Assembly: GCF_029714285.1 (NCBI RefSeq)
Contig: NZ_CP121663.1
Span: forward strand, 186,001 to 250,000
Source: Rhizobium sp. CB3090
GTDB lineage: Bacteria; Pseudomonadota; Alphaproteobacteria; Rhizobiales; Rhizobiaceae
DNA: 64,000 nt
Direction of reading: 5' to 3'
The position numbers were made by a program, and so were the translations under genes. This document shows positions 12,001 to 17,707 of this stretch, one piece after another (positions within the stretch are counted from its first letter, which is position 1; every line of letters starts with the position of its first letter). The notes beneath the pieces were generated by a model, which was given only the letters and a program-made list of their open reading frames with translations, ran no database searches and was not told the DNA's origin.

Positions 12001-14760
12001 GGCAGCGTCTCGGTCGGCATTGGCGTCGGCACCTCGGAAGAGAAACGGTCGAAGGATGCCAATATCAAAGCGGTCAGCTCGCTCGACAGCGACGGCAGCA
12101 TTACCATCGCTGCCAACCGCAACATCAATGACCAGTCCGGAAAGATCATGGCCGCAGGCGCGATCGGTCTGATCGCAGGCGATGACGTCAACATGCTCTT
12201 GAGTAACGACGTCACAAATGCCTCCGAGATGCAGAAGAAGAGCTTTGCGGGTGTCAGCCTGACGGTCCAGTCGTCGCTGATTTCAGCGGGCCAGCAAGCG
12301 ATGCAAGCAGGTAGTCTGCTTTCCGGGAATAACGGTATCTACGGTATCGCCCCGGCGGTGCTGGCCGGAGTCAAGGGTTATCAGGCGATATCGTCGACGA
12401 TGGCCGCCATTGGCGCGAAGCCGAATCCAGAGACCGGCCTCAAGCCAGCTATCGCCGGGATTTCACTGACGGCAGGCTACAGCTTCAGTGAAAGTTCCTC
12501 GCAGTCAACGACCTCAATCCCCGTTCCACCCGAGATCCGCGGCAGCTCGGTGACCATCGTCGCCCAATCCGGTGCCGTGGTTGGCCGCGGCGTGCAGATC
12601 AGCGCGGGCATGGGCAAGGATGGCAAGACACCAAGTCTTTCCACCGATCCGGATAACGGAAGCGTGCTGATTTCCGCGGCTGGAAACGTCGATCTCGAAA
12701 GCGTCCAAGCCACCAGCGATAGTAAGAGCAGGAGCAAATCGGGCAGTGTGAGCGTCGGAATTGCCGCGAGTATCGATGCCAGCCACAACATCTTCAACGC
12801 TGGCCCGACCGCCGACGCAAGCTACAGCTCCGGCAAGGAGACAGCCGGCTCGGTCACTCAGGTCAATTCGAATGTCACCGGCATAAATGCGGTCACAATC
12901 GTTTCCGGCGACACGCTGACGCTGGGGGGCGGCGTGCTGTCTGGCAACAGAGTCAGTGCCAGTGCTACCAATGGCATCGTCATCGAGAGCCGCCAGGACA
13001 TCGCATCCTATGACGAGAAGACGAAGAGTGCCCAACTTGGCATCAGTTCGGGTGGCATTAGCGGCGGCTACAATCAGGGCACCATCACGGGCGATTATGC
13101 CAACGTATCCCAGCAGAGTGGCATCTTTGCAGGTTCCGGCGGCTATCACGTCAACACCGACGGCAGCATCGATCTCATCGGCGGGTTTATCGGCTCAACC
13201 GCCGATCCGATGAACAACGATCTGGCCGCCAACCAGATTCTTTATTCCAATATCGAAAACTCAATGTGGGCCTCCTCGACAAGTTACGGCTTCAGCCTGA
13301 TCGGGGCCGGCATCCCAGTCCCGGTCGTTGGCCAGCCCGCCAAGCAGGACGATCACGGCGAGACGCTGGCGACGATTACGCCTGGCAACTGGAACCTGGC
13401 GAACCAGCAGCAGGATCTGTCCGACCTTAACACCGATGCCTTCAAAGCGAACAATACAGTTGATCCTTTCGACATCGACAAACTGAAAGCCCAACAGCAA
13501 AGCGCTGCGGCATTGTCGGCGCTCCTCAACATGGGGGTTGGTGAGCTTTCAGAGCGACTCGGCTTTGCCGAAGGATCTCCCGAAAAGGTTGCTCTGCACG
13601 CTGCAGTGGGCGCGATTGTCTCGCAGCTAGCCGGCAGCAACGTTGGTGCCGGTGCTCTCAGCGGCGCCCTGAGTGAAATCGCCAATGGCGTGCTTCAACA
13701 GGTCTTGCAAGCCGATCCCAATCTCACAGATACGCAGAAAAGCGCCATTACCCAATGGGTGGCGGCGGCTATCGGCGCTGTTGCCGGTGGCGGAACGGGT
13801 GCCGCCGCCGCCCTCGACAATGTCAATTACAACTATCTGACGCATAAGGAGCGGCAGGAACTTGCCCGGGCATTGGCGGACTGCAGCCCCAAAGACTCCG
13901 AATCCCCGGCCTGCAGTCGAGTTAAGGAGCTTCAGGCCCTTACAATCAGCCGCGACGAGAGGCTTGATAGCTGCGTTGGCAATTCCTCGGCCTTATGTGT
14001 CAAGGCTCGTACCGATCTTCGAATTGCGGCTGCAGAGTATCTTGATGCCGCCCTGACGGGAGATGGCGAGGGCGATGAGATGTCGCTCCTCGAACGGCAT
14101 ATGGTGTTCCTGAAGGCATGGCAATATGCCGACAGCAGCGATGCCCAAAACGGTCAGGATTTCAAGGACGAAGCCTCCAAACTGAAGAGTGATGCCGCCA
14201 AAGCTCTTCTGACCGGTTCAAAGGATCAGATCGCCAGCATCATTCGCGATCCGGTCATTGGTGGGGTGATTGCGTGGGGCGGCACCGGTAGCGCCAGGAG
14301 CATTATTGGTGAAGGCGCGGGAAGCCCTGGATCGAAGGGAGGAAACTCGCCAGGGCAAATTGCAGACACGCCTACAAATAGCCCTTCAGGAAGTTGGACT
14401 GTGGTTACTGAAGCGATGTCACCGCGGGCACAAGCGTACCAGGCGCAGATTACCGGAACCACCGGAAGGGTATACATTGTAAATGGCGTAAAATTTGACG
14501 GTGTGAGTGCCAGTGGCACTTTGCTCGAGGCGAAGGGACCTGGCTATGCAACATTTGTGGACAAAGCCACCGGGAGTTTCAAATCGTGGTTTTCGGGAGC
14601 AGATGACCTTATTAGTCAAGCCCAACGGCAGACAGCTGCGGCCGGCGGGAATCCTGTCACTTGGAGCGTAGCGGAATCTAGCGCGGCCACTGCAATTCAA
14701 AATTTGCTGAAAGCAAACAACATAACGGGTATCACAGTCAACTTCATACCACCGCTATAG
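1..14760 (+). CDS. Giant filamentous hemagglutinin / CdiA-type exoprotein, 5'-truncated by window edge
   Basis: The frame is open from the first base to TAG at 14758-14760, about 4,919 codons, so the start lies upstream. The first ~90 residues (motifs such as IYGKTIRLTGG) look like the end of a two-partner-secretion hemagglutination domain. About 25 beta-helical repeats follow (~1.0-7.9 kb), then a short cysteine-containing segment (~8.93-9.02 kb), glycine/serine-rich 12-residue repeats (~9.34-9.72 kb), FhaB-type hemagglutinin repeats (~10.3-13.2 kb), a hydrophobic pretoxin region with LDNVNYNYLTH near 13.81 kb, and a C-terminal toxin domain. This is the architecture of contact-dependent inhibition proteins exported by an outer-membrane TpsB partner; no tpsB is inside the window. 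The family role (exported stick that delivers its C-terminus to neighbours) is known; delivery here is inferred. No frameshift breaks the frame. Confidence 0.93.
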   Translation, partial: AGGNFAAAPGSVDLFDVVARNIHVNAAIYGKTIRLTGGASQYNYATDEATALTATSGTPEYAIDGTALGAMQADRIKIVVTEKGAGVNMSGDMAANAGELSLSADGKISIGNASGSQGVTITSKNKVTAAKVTSKAKVAIQADQGITLQSVAADDDIALSSGSGLLSVAGDSNSAANLAMTSAGGIAAANVTAGGPATLSASAGNIGLTGAANSTGALSITATSGSITAASLLSYNNIGLNAGLDIAVADTVFAQGTITATGRSISTGATVSGLDIAATQAGGTTVLASAADLQLMATGGAVSAASLLSSGNITVDATSLTAQTITAHGAVGIDAATNVSGQLLASGDVSINGQGIQAATIASGVDFSATDAAGGSIALGSSGTLNLTAGAGTITAGTLLSAGDLTAEAALLKTDNLTSHGKVGIDGGVDVASQLLGAGAITINGNANGVSADLLASGVDFAATKSAGGNIVLASSGDLTINDSAGGIQAGTILTAGAIDAVGQTISADNITGHKDITLAGATSTTAGNGRVDINGKVLGAGNVGITGSSIAADAIVSGVDITATDAAGGRIVLGTTAAGTGNLTLTASGALSAGTLLSSGDLNANAATIAADDISAHGDMTLGGAISVTDQILGAGNVSITGQSLSAQTFVAGIDFDATSAASGNIVLGQSGDLSVSTNGASTASTIQAAGTIDISAASVTADAITGHKDITLSGATDVSGQVLGGGDVGISGSSIKADAIVSGVDFGATAASGGIVLASSGDLTLASTGNIDAGTLLSAGDLNASAAAITADNISAHGEMTLGGVINVADQILGAGNVLITGQSLAAQTLVAGLDFDATDAAGGNIVLGQAGDLTVSVSGAMAASTIQAAGTLDAGGGTITADAVTGHTNITLSGATGTTAASGRVNVNSQVLGGGDINISGSGIAAGAIVSGVDFAATAAANGSIVQTTSGNLTLASSGVIDAGTLQSAGVLSAAGTTLTADAIIAHGDMALGGAIAITDQILGGGNVLITGESLSAQTLVAGLDFGATDAAGGNIVLGQAGDLTVSVAGAVAASTMQAAGNIDASGSTITAEAITGHRNITLSGTTDVSSQVLGGNDVSISGASIVAGAVVSGVDFAATAASGGGIVLTGSGDLTLTASGALSVGTLLSASNLHATGATITADSVSAHGDIMLGGAISVTDQILGAGNVLITGQSLAAQTLVAGIDFDATNAASGNIVLGQAGDLSVSLSGAVAASTIQAAGSIDANAATITADAITGHRNITLSGTTDVSSQVLGGNDVSISGSGIAAGAVVSGVDFAATAAATGNIVLAGSGDLSLVSSGSVTAGTLLSAGDLSATGATITADSVIAHGDMTLGGAISVTNQILGAGNVLITGQSLTAHTLVSGIDFDATNAAGGNIVLGQAGDLTVAVSGGMAVPTVQAAGAIDASAATITADAITGHKDVTLSGATTINGQILGGNDINISGSSIKAGTVVSGVDFAATAAGGGNIVLASSGDVTLASTGNINAGTLLSAGDLSATGSTITADSVTAHGDITLGGAISIADQILGSSNVLITGQSLSTQTLVAGIDFDATDAAGGNIVLGQSGDLSVSVSDAVAASTIQAAGTIDINGASITADAVTGHKDITLSGATAGSGRVDVNAQILGAGDVSISGSSIKAETVVSGVDFTATAAGGGDIALASSGDVTLASTGNIDAGTLLSAGDLSASGTTVTADAVTAHGDVMLGGGISVSGQILGADNISITGQSLSAQTLIAGIDFDATDAAGGNVVLGQGGDLTVSISGGAAASTIQAAGAIDVTAASVTADAITGHKNIAISGATDVSGQILGGGDIGISGSSITAGALVSGVDFAATAAAGGNIALANSGDLTLASTGTINAGTLLSASGLSVAGSTITADAVTAHRNVALDGATAISGQILGSGNVLITGQSLSAQTVVAGIDFDASNASGGDILLGSSGDLTVAVSGAAAASTVQAAGTIDINAATITADAITGHKNIAISGKTTGSGLVDVTGQILGGGDIGISGSGISAGAIVSGVDFAATAIAGGNIVQTSSGDVQLASTGDLAVGTLLSAGNLTAQALNLTASSITGHGAVDLTASGTAIGTGRVDVSGQVLSAGNLAIDGASLNAGLLVSGVDFTATAASGGNVVLGSSGAMDLTLSGNAVAGTILSAGDLTATATGLQAGSITSHGKVDVVGNVDVTSQILAAGDLTLNGGSIKAPVLISGIDFAPTTVAGGNIVLAQSGAMGLTATGDIVSQTMLSAGDFAARAGNLTADSITSHGKVAITASGNLDISNQVLAAGNLSITGGSISAPTLISGIDFTATNAASGSIVLASSGDMQLTASAGIATSTMLSAGDIDAAASTIAAGAVTAHGDATFAGSNSVNVTGQLLAADDAALSGQTVHLGQAVTGVDFAATAQSSNGAIALGSGGNLDITAASATANTLIVAGSLDVVASAFTGGNITSHGAVSIGSSSSPGAVAINGQLLGGSNVSITGSSISGNVIVAGVDFAATSQSATGNIVLGQTGDLTLRATSGSIAVNSLMTAGSIAATAANNVSANAVAHGDLTMTAGNAITLAGQSLAARNATLSARSMTIDTLVSGVDFAATSAASGGSLMLQRTGTMTLAAASGSINANALLSGGNLAATATQNIGYASLQSLGNATLTAPGAISYTSTTRVGGNLTLNTGVLDLSGSRGSLIASGGTLIVNASSANLSGSNLVFGGLGLNLSGNADLSNADISTVTNAGGSGDIAISAAGLTTTAGTSLLAAHDLTLSLPSLANTGQLAAGNNLTFNIAGDFYNSPSGLVFSGYNANLFVGGVLTNDQGAILSGNGLAIAGPGGSGRNGAVVNSAGLIQSGGSMSILTNGLTNTTTSGPTIQRNVQISDDILHAYDLIDGDGTTTTLVHQFVDEDRLISSAGPAAKIRAGGPLTIDATNLTNAYSSIETDSNMLLTVAGTLTNDGATLNRITEVTCNSSTPCQYYPDETVETTTLNCSGPNRGCLEFTSTTYQPNPNGTRDPSKDLNPGTTVTGVAATGAISGVIEARGALTINGGGAVNNVAANGSIAGQVAIDAPATTNNPLGALNSMTAGGALFNVNATLANVAANGGASLSSGPSLASTSTTIGGGPAISGTTLTAGSASISGGSLSVNGSASVSGNGVMAATGAIISGSSLTAAGGASVSGNGLTTAGGTSVSGTGVTAASGPSISGNGVTAAGGTAISGNGLTAGNASVNPNSLMGKLTAAIGNSGNLAQILQVNGAQLASVAKPQSGGVGGTVPGQVFLFETRAAFLDVSTFYGSAYFIDRIGYTPETKVPFLGDAYFDNQFIDEQMRQLVGDGLGAGSFIPGNNATEQMKTLLDNGVAYAEAHGLSLGQALTPEQAASLTQSIVIYQAEIIDGAQVLVPVVYLSAADRAKVNGSAAVIAGNTVSIDAGSVNNSGAIAAADGMTINATDIKANGGVFLAGGNMNLNAANGITLAAQTMNIGGQTVVASSGGITAGGNLKVDAGASSLTLSGTKVAAGGSAQLSGQTVTLGAIKQDNGGVQTLVGTTVTTGGNLTVAGASGVNIIASSAKVGGDLSVTSTSGSVNIISAGVQNTTVDISRGTTLKTTSQTQLGSSLTASGAMLVSGNQGVLIAGSSLDATGNLGIVSTNGNIAITASEDQTTSQSKTKPGTSNGYKGSQSSSTALTSNGSSITSENGGVNIQADTGNISVIGSDIAAKGGTTTLIAKGDITIGEATDSASSSGKSGSKKTSEATTTAEGSSISGQTGVSIVSTGGNVTISASDVTAGDATHTADANISAAGNIVIASGKDTDETTSDSKSSGFLSSSKTHTHTYDEDTVGSSISASGNINVAAGGETVVSGSNIAAGDNLSLSGSTVTIMGAEEEHESDKQTKKSGIGVGSGGGFISIYGSKDSKRSQSETDNIGSTLSSGGTTTITSTQGDVNIFGSSSHSGDGTVISSARDVNIAPGAEEQSSSSQTKRSGFGIDFSVGSGSVSVGIGVGTSEEKRSKDANIKAVSSLDSDGSITIAANRNINDQSGKIMAAGAIGLIAGDDVNMLLSNDVTNASEMQKKSFAGVSLTVQSSLISAGQQAMQAGSLLSGNNGIYGIAPAVLAGVKGYQAISSTMAAIGAKPNPETGLKPAIAGISLTAGYSFSESSSQSTTSIPVPPEIRGSSVTIVAQSGAVVGRGVQISAGMGKDGKTPSLSTDPDNGSVLISAAGNVDLESVQATSDSKSRSKSGSVSVGIAASIDASHNIFNAGPTADASYSSGKETAGSVTQVNSNVTGINAVTIVSGDTLTLGGGVLSGNRVSASATNGIVIESRQDIASYDEKTKSAQLGISSGGISGGYNQGTITGDYANVSQQSGIFAGSGGYHVNTDGSIDLIGGFIGSTADPMNNDLAANQILYSNIENSMWASSTSYGFSLIGAGIPVPVVGQPAKQDDHGETLATITPGNWNLANQQQDLSDLNTDAFKANNTVDPFDIDKLKAQQQSAAALSALLNMGVGELSERLGFAEGSPEKVALHAAVGAIVSQLAGSNVGAGALSGALSEIANGVLQQVLQADPNLTDTQKSAITQWVAAAIGAVAGGGTGAAAALDNVNYNYLTHKERQELARALADCSPKDSESPACSRVKELQALTISRDERLDSCVGNSSALCVKARTDLRIAAAEYLDAALTGDGEGDEMSLLERHMVFLKAWQYADSSDAQNGQDFKDEASKLKSDAAKALLTGSKDQIASIIRDPVIGGVIAWGGTGSARSIIGEGAGSPGSKGGNSPGQIADTPTNSPSGSWTVVTEAMSPRAQAYQAQITGTTGRVYIVNGVKFDGVSASGTLLEAKGPGYATFVDKATGSFKSWFSGADDLISQAQRQTAAAGGNPVTWSVAESSAATAIQNLLKANNITGITVNFIPPL
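1000..7900 (+). repeat. Tandem ~92-residue beta-helix repeats arranged as ~185-residue super-repeats
   Basis: The motif (S/A)G(V/I/L)DF followed by ATxAxGG recurs at about 1093, 1375, 1675, 1963, 2233, 2506, 2806, 3076, 3346, 3625, 3895, 4165, 4444, 4717, 5008, 5281, 5557, 5827, 6115, 6412, 6685, 6964, 7246, 7534 and 7822, every 270-300 bp. Between ~1.7 and 6.4 kb two unit types alternate: one contains TLLSAGDL and AHGDMTLGG, the other QILGAGNVLITGQSLSAQT and AITGHKDITLSG. The real period there is therefore ~555 bp (spacings about 573, 540, 549, 549, 564, 549, 558). The outer units are more diverged, as expected if copy number changes by recombination in the core. Confidence 0.9.
9340..9720 (+). 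repeat. Short Gly/Ser/Ala-rich coding repeats in the exoprotein
   Basis: About ten to twelve imperfect repeats of roughly 12 residues with the core ISGNGVTAAGG or VSGNGLTTAGG. They form a low-complexity linker between the beta-helical shaft and a non-repetitive domain (residues encoded at ~9.78-10.25 kb, including FLFETRAAFLDVSTFYGSAY). The role is not known; a flexible or extended spacer is the simplest reading. Confidence 0.75.
14391..14757 (+). other. C-terminal toxin domain, Tox-REase-5-type nuclease
   Basis: The last ~122 residues of the exoprotein read like the polymorphic-toxin nuclease family Tox-REase-5 (PD-(D/E)xK fold): AYQAQITGTTGRVYIVNG, then FDG with Asp codon at 14497, then LLEAKGPGY with Glu codon at 14527 and Lys codon at 14533, then a Gln-rich helix ISQAQRQTAAAGGNPV and a WSVAE strand. 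Asp, Glu-x-Lys and Gln are the expected catalytic residues and all are present, so the domain should be active. Base composition is visibly less GC-rich than in the repeat shaft, as is usual for exchangeable toxin cassettes. Assignment is from memory of the family; a profile search would settle it. Confidence 0.8.
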
Positions 14761-14763
14761 GAG
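14759..14763 (+). promoter_or_regulatory. Ribosome binding site coupling the immunity gene to the toxin stop
   Basis: AGGAG overlaps the toxin stop codon (TAG at 14758-14760) and lies 7 bases before a TTG at 14771. The nearby ATG at 14766 is in another frame that does not give the conserved protein, so the TTG start is preferred. Translation of the immunity protein is probably coupled to the end of the exoprotein gene. Confidence 0.65.
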
Positions 14764-14770
14764 CTATGTA

Positions 14771-15427
14771 TTGGAGAGTTATTTTGCCGCCGCTTACTGG
14801 CCTTCTCGTAGGGAAACTCTCGAAGGGTGTGCTGAACGCGCGACATACTTCCTCAGCGACCTCGCGGGCATCTCGGATACGCTTCGCGGCTGGCGCAAGA
14901 AGGCCAAGAGCCGAAAGGCAGCACTCGCGCAAAAAGTGATTTCCGCCGAGGATAGCAATGATATGCGCGCACTTTTGGAGAATGGACGCAGCAGGCGGGA
15001 CATGGATCGTTCCGTCATCGAAGAACTAGGATACGGAATCGGATTATGGAATGGTCAAGCCGGCTCGGATGAAGCATCCCTTTCGGTTAGGTGTGGCGTT
15101 TATGATGTGAGCGGCATGTCAAATGCCGTTGTTTTGAGTCTTCCCCGCAGCTTTGATCTCACCTCTGGAAAGGGCGTGTTGGCTCTTGCGAGATCGTTTG
15201 CCGAGGCTTGGGAACCAGAACGGTTTATATTGACTTCATTCAGCCGCAACGGAGAAGAAGTTGATAAAGCTCAAGCAAAGGGCCAATCTTGGCAGCCATT
15301 TTTAGACATAGCCCTTTATTTACAAAAGCCGTTGGTGCCTTCCTTTCAAGCGAGGACGGGAGATGCAATTTACGAGCTCAATCACGGTCGCGTATTTTTG
15401 AGTCACTCGTTATCGCCTGCGGATTGA
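14771..15427 (+). CDS. Immunity protein, Imm52-like
   Basis: A 218-residue soluble protein starting 10 bases after the toxin gene. The N-terminus has YWPSRRETLEGCAERATYFL, followed by a WRKKAKSRKAAL helix, EELGYGIGLWNG and SVRCGVYD segments, which match what I recall of the Imm52 family that accompanies Tox-REase-5 nucleases. The expected job is to bind and block the C-terminal nuclease in the producing cell and its kin. There is no signal peptide or membrane segment, consistent with cytoplasmic neutralisation. The start is TTG with an AGGAG site on the toxin stop codon. The specific pairing is inferred from adjacency and family knowledge. Confidence 0.78.
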   Translation: MESYFAAAYWPSRRETLEGCAERATYFLSDLAGISDTLRGWRKKAKSRKAALAQKVISAEDSNDMRALLENGRSRRDMDRSVIEELGYGIGLWNGQAGSDEASLSVRCGVYDVSGMSNAVVLSLPRSFDLTSGKGVLALARSFAEAWEPERFILTSFSRNGEEVDKAQAKGQSWQPFLDIALYLQKPLVPSFQARTGDAIYELNHGRVFLSHSLSPAD

Positions 15428-15491
15428 GCCGCGTCCGCCTGACCTTATCGGGACCAGAAAAAGATTTGCTCCGCCGGACTGGCTCCACGGT

Positions 15492-15754
15492 TCCGGCACC
15501 AAGATTGCGGCCGGCGGCTCAGCGCAGCTTTCCGGCCAGACCGTGACGCTCGGCGCCGTCAAACAGGACAATGGCGGCGTGCAAACGCTCGTCGGCACCA
15601 CGGTCGCGACCGGCGGCAATCTCGGCATCGCCGGGACGAATGGCGTCAACGTCATCGCCAGTTCCGCCAAGGTCGGCGGCGATCTCTCCGTCACATCCGC
15701 GAGCGGTTCGGTCAACATCATCTCCGCCGGCGTCGAGAATACCACGGTCGACAT
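15492..15754 (+). pseudogene. Orphan fragment of an exoprotein repeat region
   Basis: This stretch repeats, with about one mismatch in twelve bases by eye, the segment of the giant exoprotein gene at about 10554-10817 (ACKVAAGGSAQLSGQTVTLGA-type residues through the sequence encoding VNIISAGV and TTVDI). It begins ~65 bases after the immunity stop with no start codon of its own, and ends where the IS630 terminus begins. It is a piece of a second, diverged exoprotein allele, as found in orphan toxin-immunity arrays behind CDI loci. The rest of that module has been removed by the insertion sequences. Confidence 0.85.
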
Positions 15755-15756
15755 TA

Positions 15757-16199
15757 GAGCATTTCATGTTTTATTTGAAGCGTATCCGGCATTGACAAGA
15801 TAGTTGGTGCACTCGTGTGGACCGATTGTCTGGACGAGTGAGCCGAGATATCGCCAGGTGTCGTCGACGGTGCGCTTTTGCGCTTTTCGCATCCAATGCT
15901 TGATCTTGGCGAAGGCCTGTTCGATTGGATTGAGGTCAGGTGAATAAGGCGGCAGAAACCAGAGCCTTGCGCCGGCGGCCTTGATCAACTGGCGTATCTG
16001 CGCGGATTTGTGGCTACCCAGATTGTCCATGATGACGATGTCGCCTGGTCGCAGCGTCGGGACGAGTTGTTGCTCGACATAGGCCTTGAAACATTGGCCA
16101 TTGATCGGGCCGTCGAAGACGCAGGGTGCGGTGAGACAATCGGCCCGAGCGCGCCGATGAAAGTCAATGTGCGCCAATGGCCATGCGGAGCAAAACCAC
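15757..16199 (-). mobile_element. IS630-family fragment: 3' part of transposase and one terminal repeat
   Basis: The minus strand encodes the C-terminal ~140 residues of an IS630 transposase: VFDGPING, MDNLGSHKS with a DDE Asp, FLPPYSPDLNPIEQAFAKIK with the final Glu, and a stop at ~15764. The outer end GAGCATTTCATGTTTTATTT follows a TA dinucleotide (15755-15756), the usual IS630 target. It resembles the IS630 end at 54582. The 5' half is missing because the IS3-family element begins at 16200. A one-base loss near 16150 (ALR read as ALG) shifts the frame, so the fragment is dead. Confidence 0.85.
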
Positions 16200-16262
16200 T
16201 GACCTGCCACGGGTAATTTCCTCCAGATTGCATTAGAGTCCGGCCCATCAAAGGACGGACGA

Positions 16263-17451
16263 ATGAAGAAGCAGAGATTTACTGAAGAGCAGATTATTGC
16301 GGTGCTGAAGGAGCAGGAGGCTGGCGCGAAGGTGGCCGACCTCTGCCGCAAGCATGGGATTTCGGACGCGACATTTTACAATTGGAAAGCCAAATACGGC
16401 GGCATGGAGATTTCCGAGGCGAAGCGCCTGAAGGCTCTCGAAGAAGAGAACGCCAAGCTGAAGAAGTTGCTCGCCGAGCAGATGCTGGATGCTGCTGCAC
16501 TCCGCGAGCTTCTTGCAAAAAAATGGTAGGGCCCGCCGCCAAGCGTGAAGCCGTCGCGCATCTGAAGGCCGTCATGGGCCTCTCGGAGCGGCGGGCCTGC
16601 CAGATCATATCGGCTGACCGGAAGATGGTGCGGTATCGGTCACGCCGTCCGTCAGAGGCCGAACTGCGGACAAGACTGCGCGACCTCGCCAACGAGCGGC
16701 GGCGTTTCGGCTACCGGCGACTGTTTGTCCTGCTCAGGCGGGAGGGAGAGCCGTCCGGTGTCAACCGCGTCTACCGGCTATACCGAGAGGAAGGCCTGTC
16801 GGTTCGCAAGAGGAAGGCCAGGCGGCGTGCCGTCGGAACGCGTGCGCCGATACTCGTCGAAGCCAAGGCCAATGCCCGTTGGTCGCTGGATTTCGTGCAC
16901 GATCAGTTCGCCTGCGGAAGAAGATTTCGTGTGCTCAACATTGTTGATGACGTGACGCGCGAATGCCTGGCGGCGATCCCGGACACCTCGATCTCCGGCC
17001 GTCGTGTTGCTCGCGAATTGACGGCGCTCCTCGAGCGGCGAGGCAAACCCGGCATGATTGTCTCCGACCACGGCACGGAATTCACGTCGAACGCGATCCT
17101 CGCTTGGTCAAAGGAGCACAAGGTCGAGTGGCACCACATCGCACCGGGAAAGCCCATGCAGACGGCTATATTGAATCCTTCAACGGACGGATGCGCGACG
17201 AGCTGCTGAACGAAAGCCTGTTCTTCGGTCTCGATCATGCCCGCAACGCCATCGCCGAATGGGCGCACGATTATAATCATTCCCGGCCGCACTCATCGCT
17301 CGGATATCAGACCCCGGCCAGCTATGCCGGAACCATTGCCGCAACCGGCTTCAACGCTGCGCAAGATGAAGGCTACGCGTTTCCGCCGGTTGCTCCCACC
17401 GCGCCAAGTGGCGTATCGAAAACCGCCGGGGCTCTAATCGCCGTTGGATGA
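16263..17451 (+). pseudogene. IS3-family transposase orfA/orfB, frameshifted (copy 1)
   Basis: orfA (16263-16529, 88 codons) has the helix-turn-helix KVADLCRKHGISDATFYNWK and a leucine-zipper-like LKALEEENAKLKKLL. Its end overlaps orfB at a run of seven A (16516-16522), the usual -1 frameshift site that joins OrfA and OrfB. orfB (MVGPAAKREAV onwards) has the DDE catalytic core: WSLDFVHD, SDHGTEF and, in a different frame, GYIESFNGRMRDELL with the final Glu. A one-base loss near 17160 (MQNGYIE read as MQTAILN) splits orfB, so no intact transposase can be made. The same loss is in copy 2. Upstream of orfA the left terminus TGACCTGCCACGGG is intact. Confidence 0.9.
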
Positions 17452-17464
17452 AAGTTCAGTGGCA

Positions 17465-17707
17465 TGTATGGACGCGTGGCAAGGGGCAAGTTGGTGTTTC
17501 TGACGGATTGGTCGGGTGCAGGCATGTATTCGGCCTTTGAATGCGGCGTGTTCATGCCGCTGGCCCTGATGTAGTCCGCGGATCGGATCCCAGACAGGTC
17601 AACGCGCTTTCAAGCGGCACCCACTGATCGGGTTTGTCCGATCCCGGCTCGACCGTTCGCCATCACGCCATCAGCACCTCACCAGTTTCTGCATCCTCTG
17701 TGAGCAT
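17465..17707 (-). other. Long 3' non-coding end of the IS110-family element (possible bridge-RNA region)
   Basis: About 243 bases between the IS110 transposase stop (17708) and the junction with IS3 sequence (AGTTCAGTGGCA, ending at 17464) carry no convincing gene. IS110-family elements are known to encode a structured bridge RNA in a non-coding end, on the 3' side in the IS1111 group. The length and position fit that group, but I did not derive a fold here. An identical region lies at 43915-44157. Confidence 0.4.

Noticed and set aside
15543..15803. 86-codon plus-strand frame after the immunity gene as a separate gene.
   Set aside because: It is a copied piece of the exoprotein repeat region that runs into an IS630 end.
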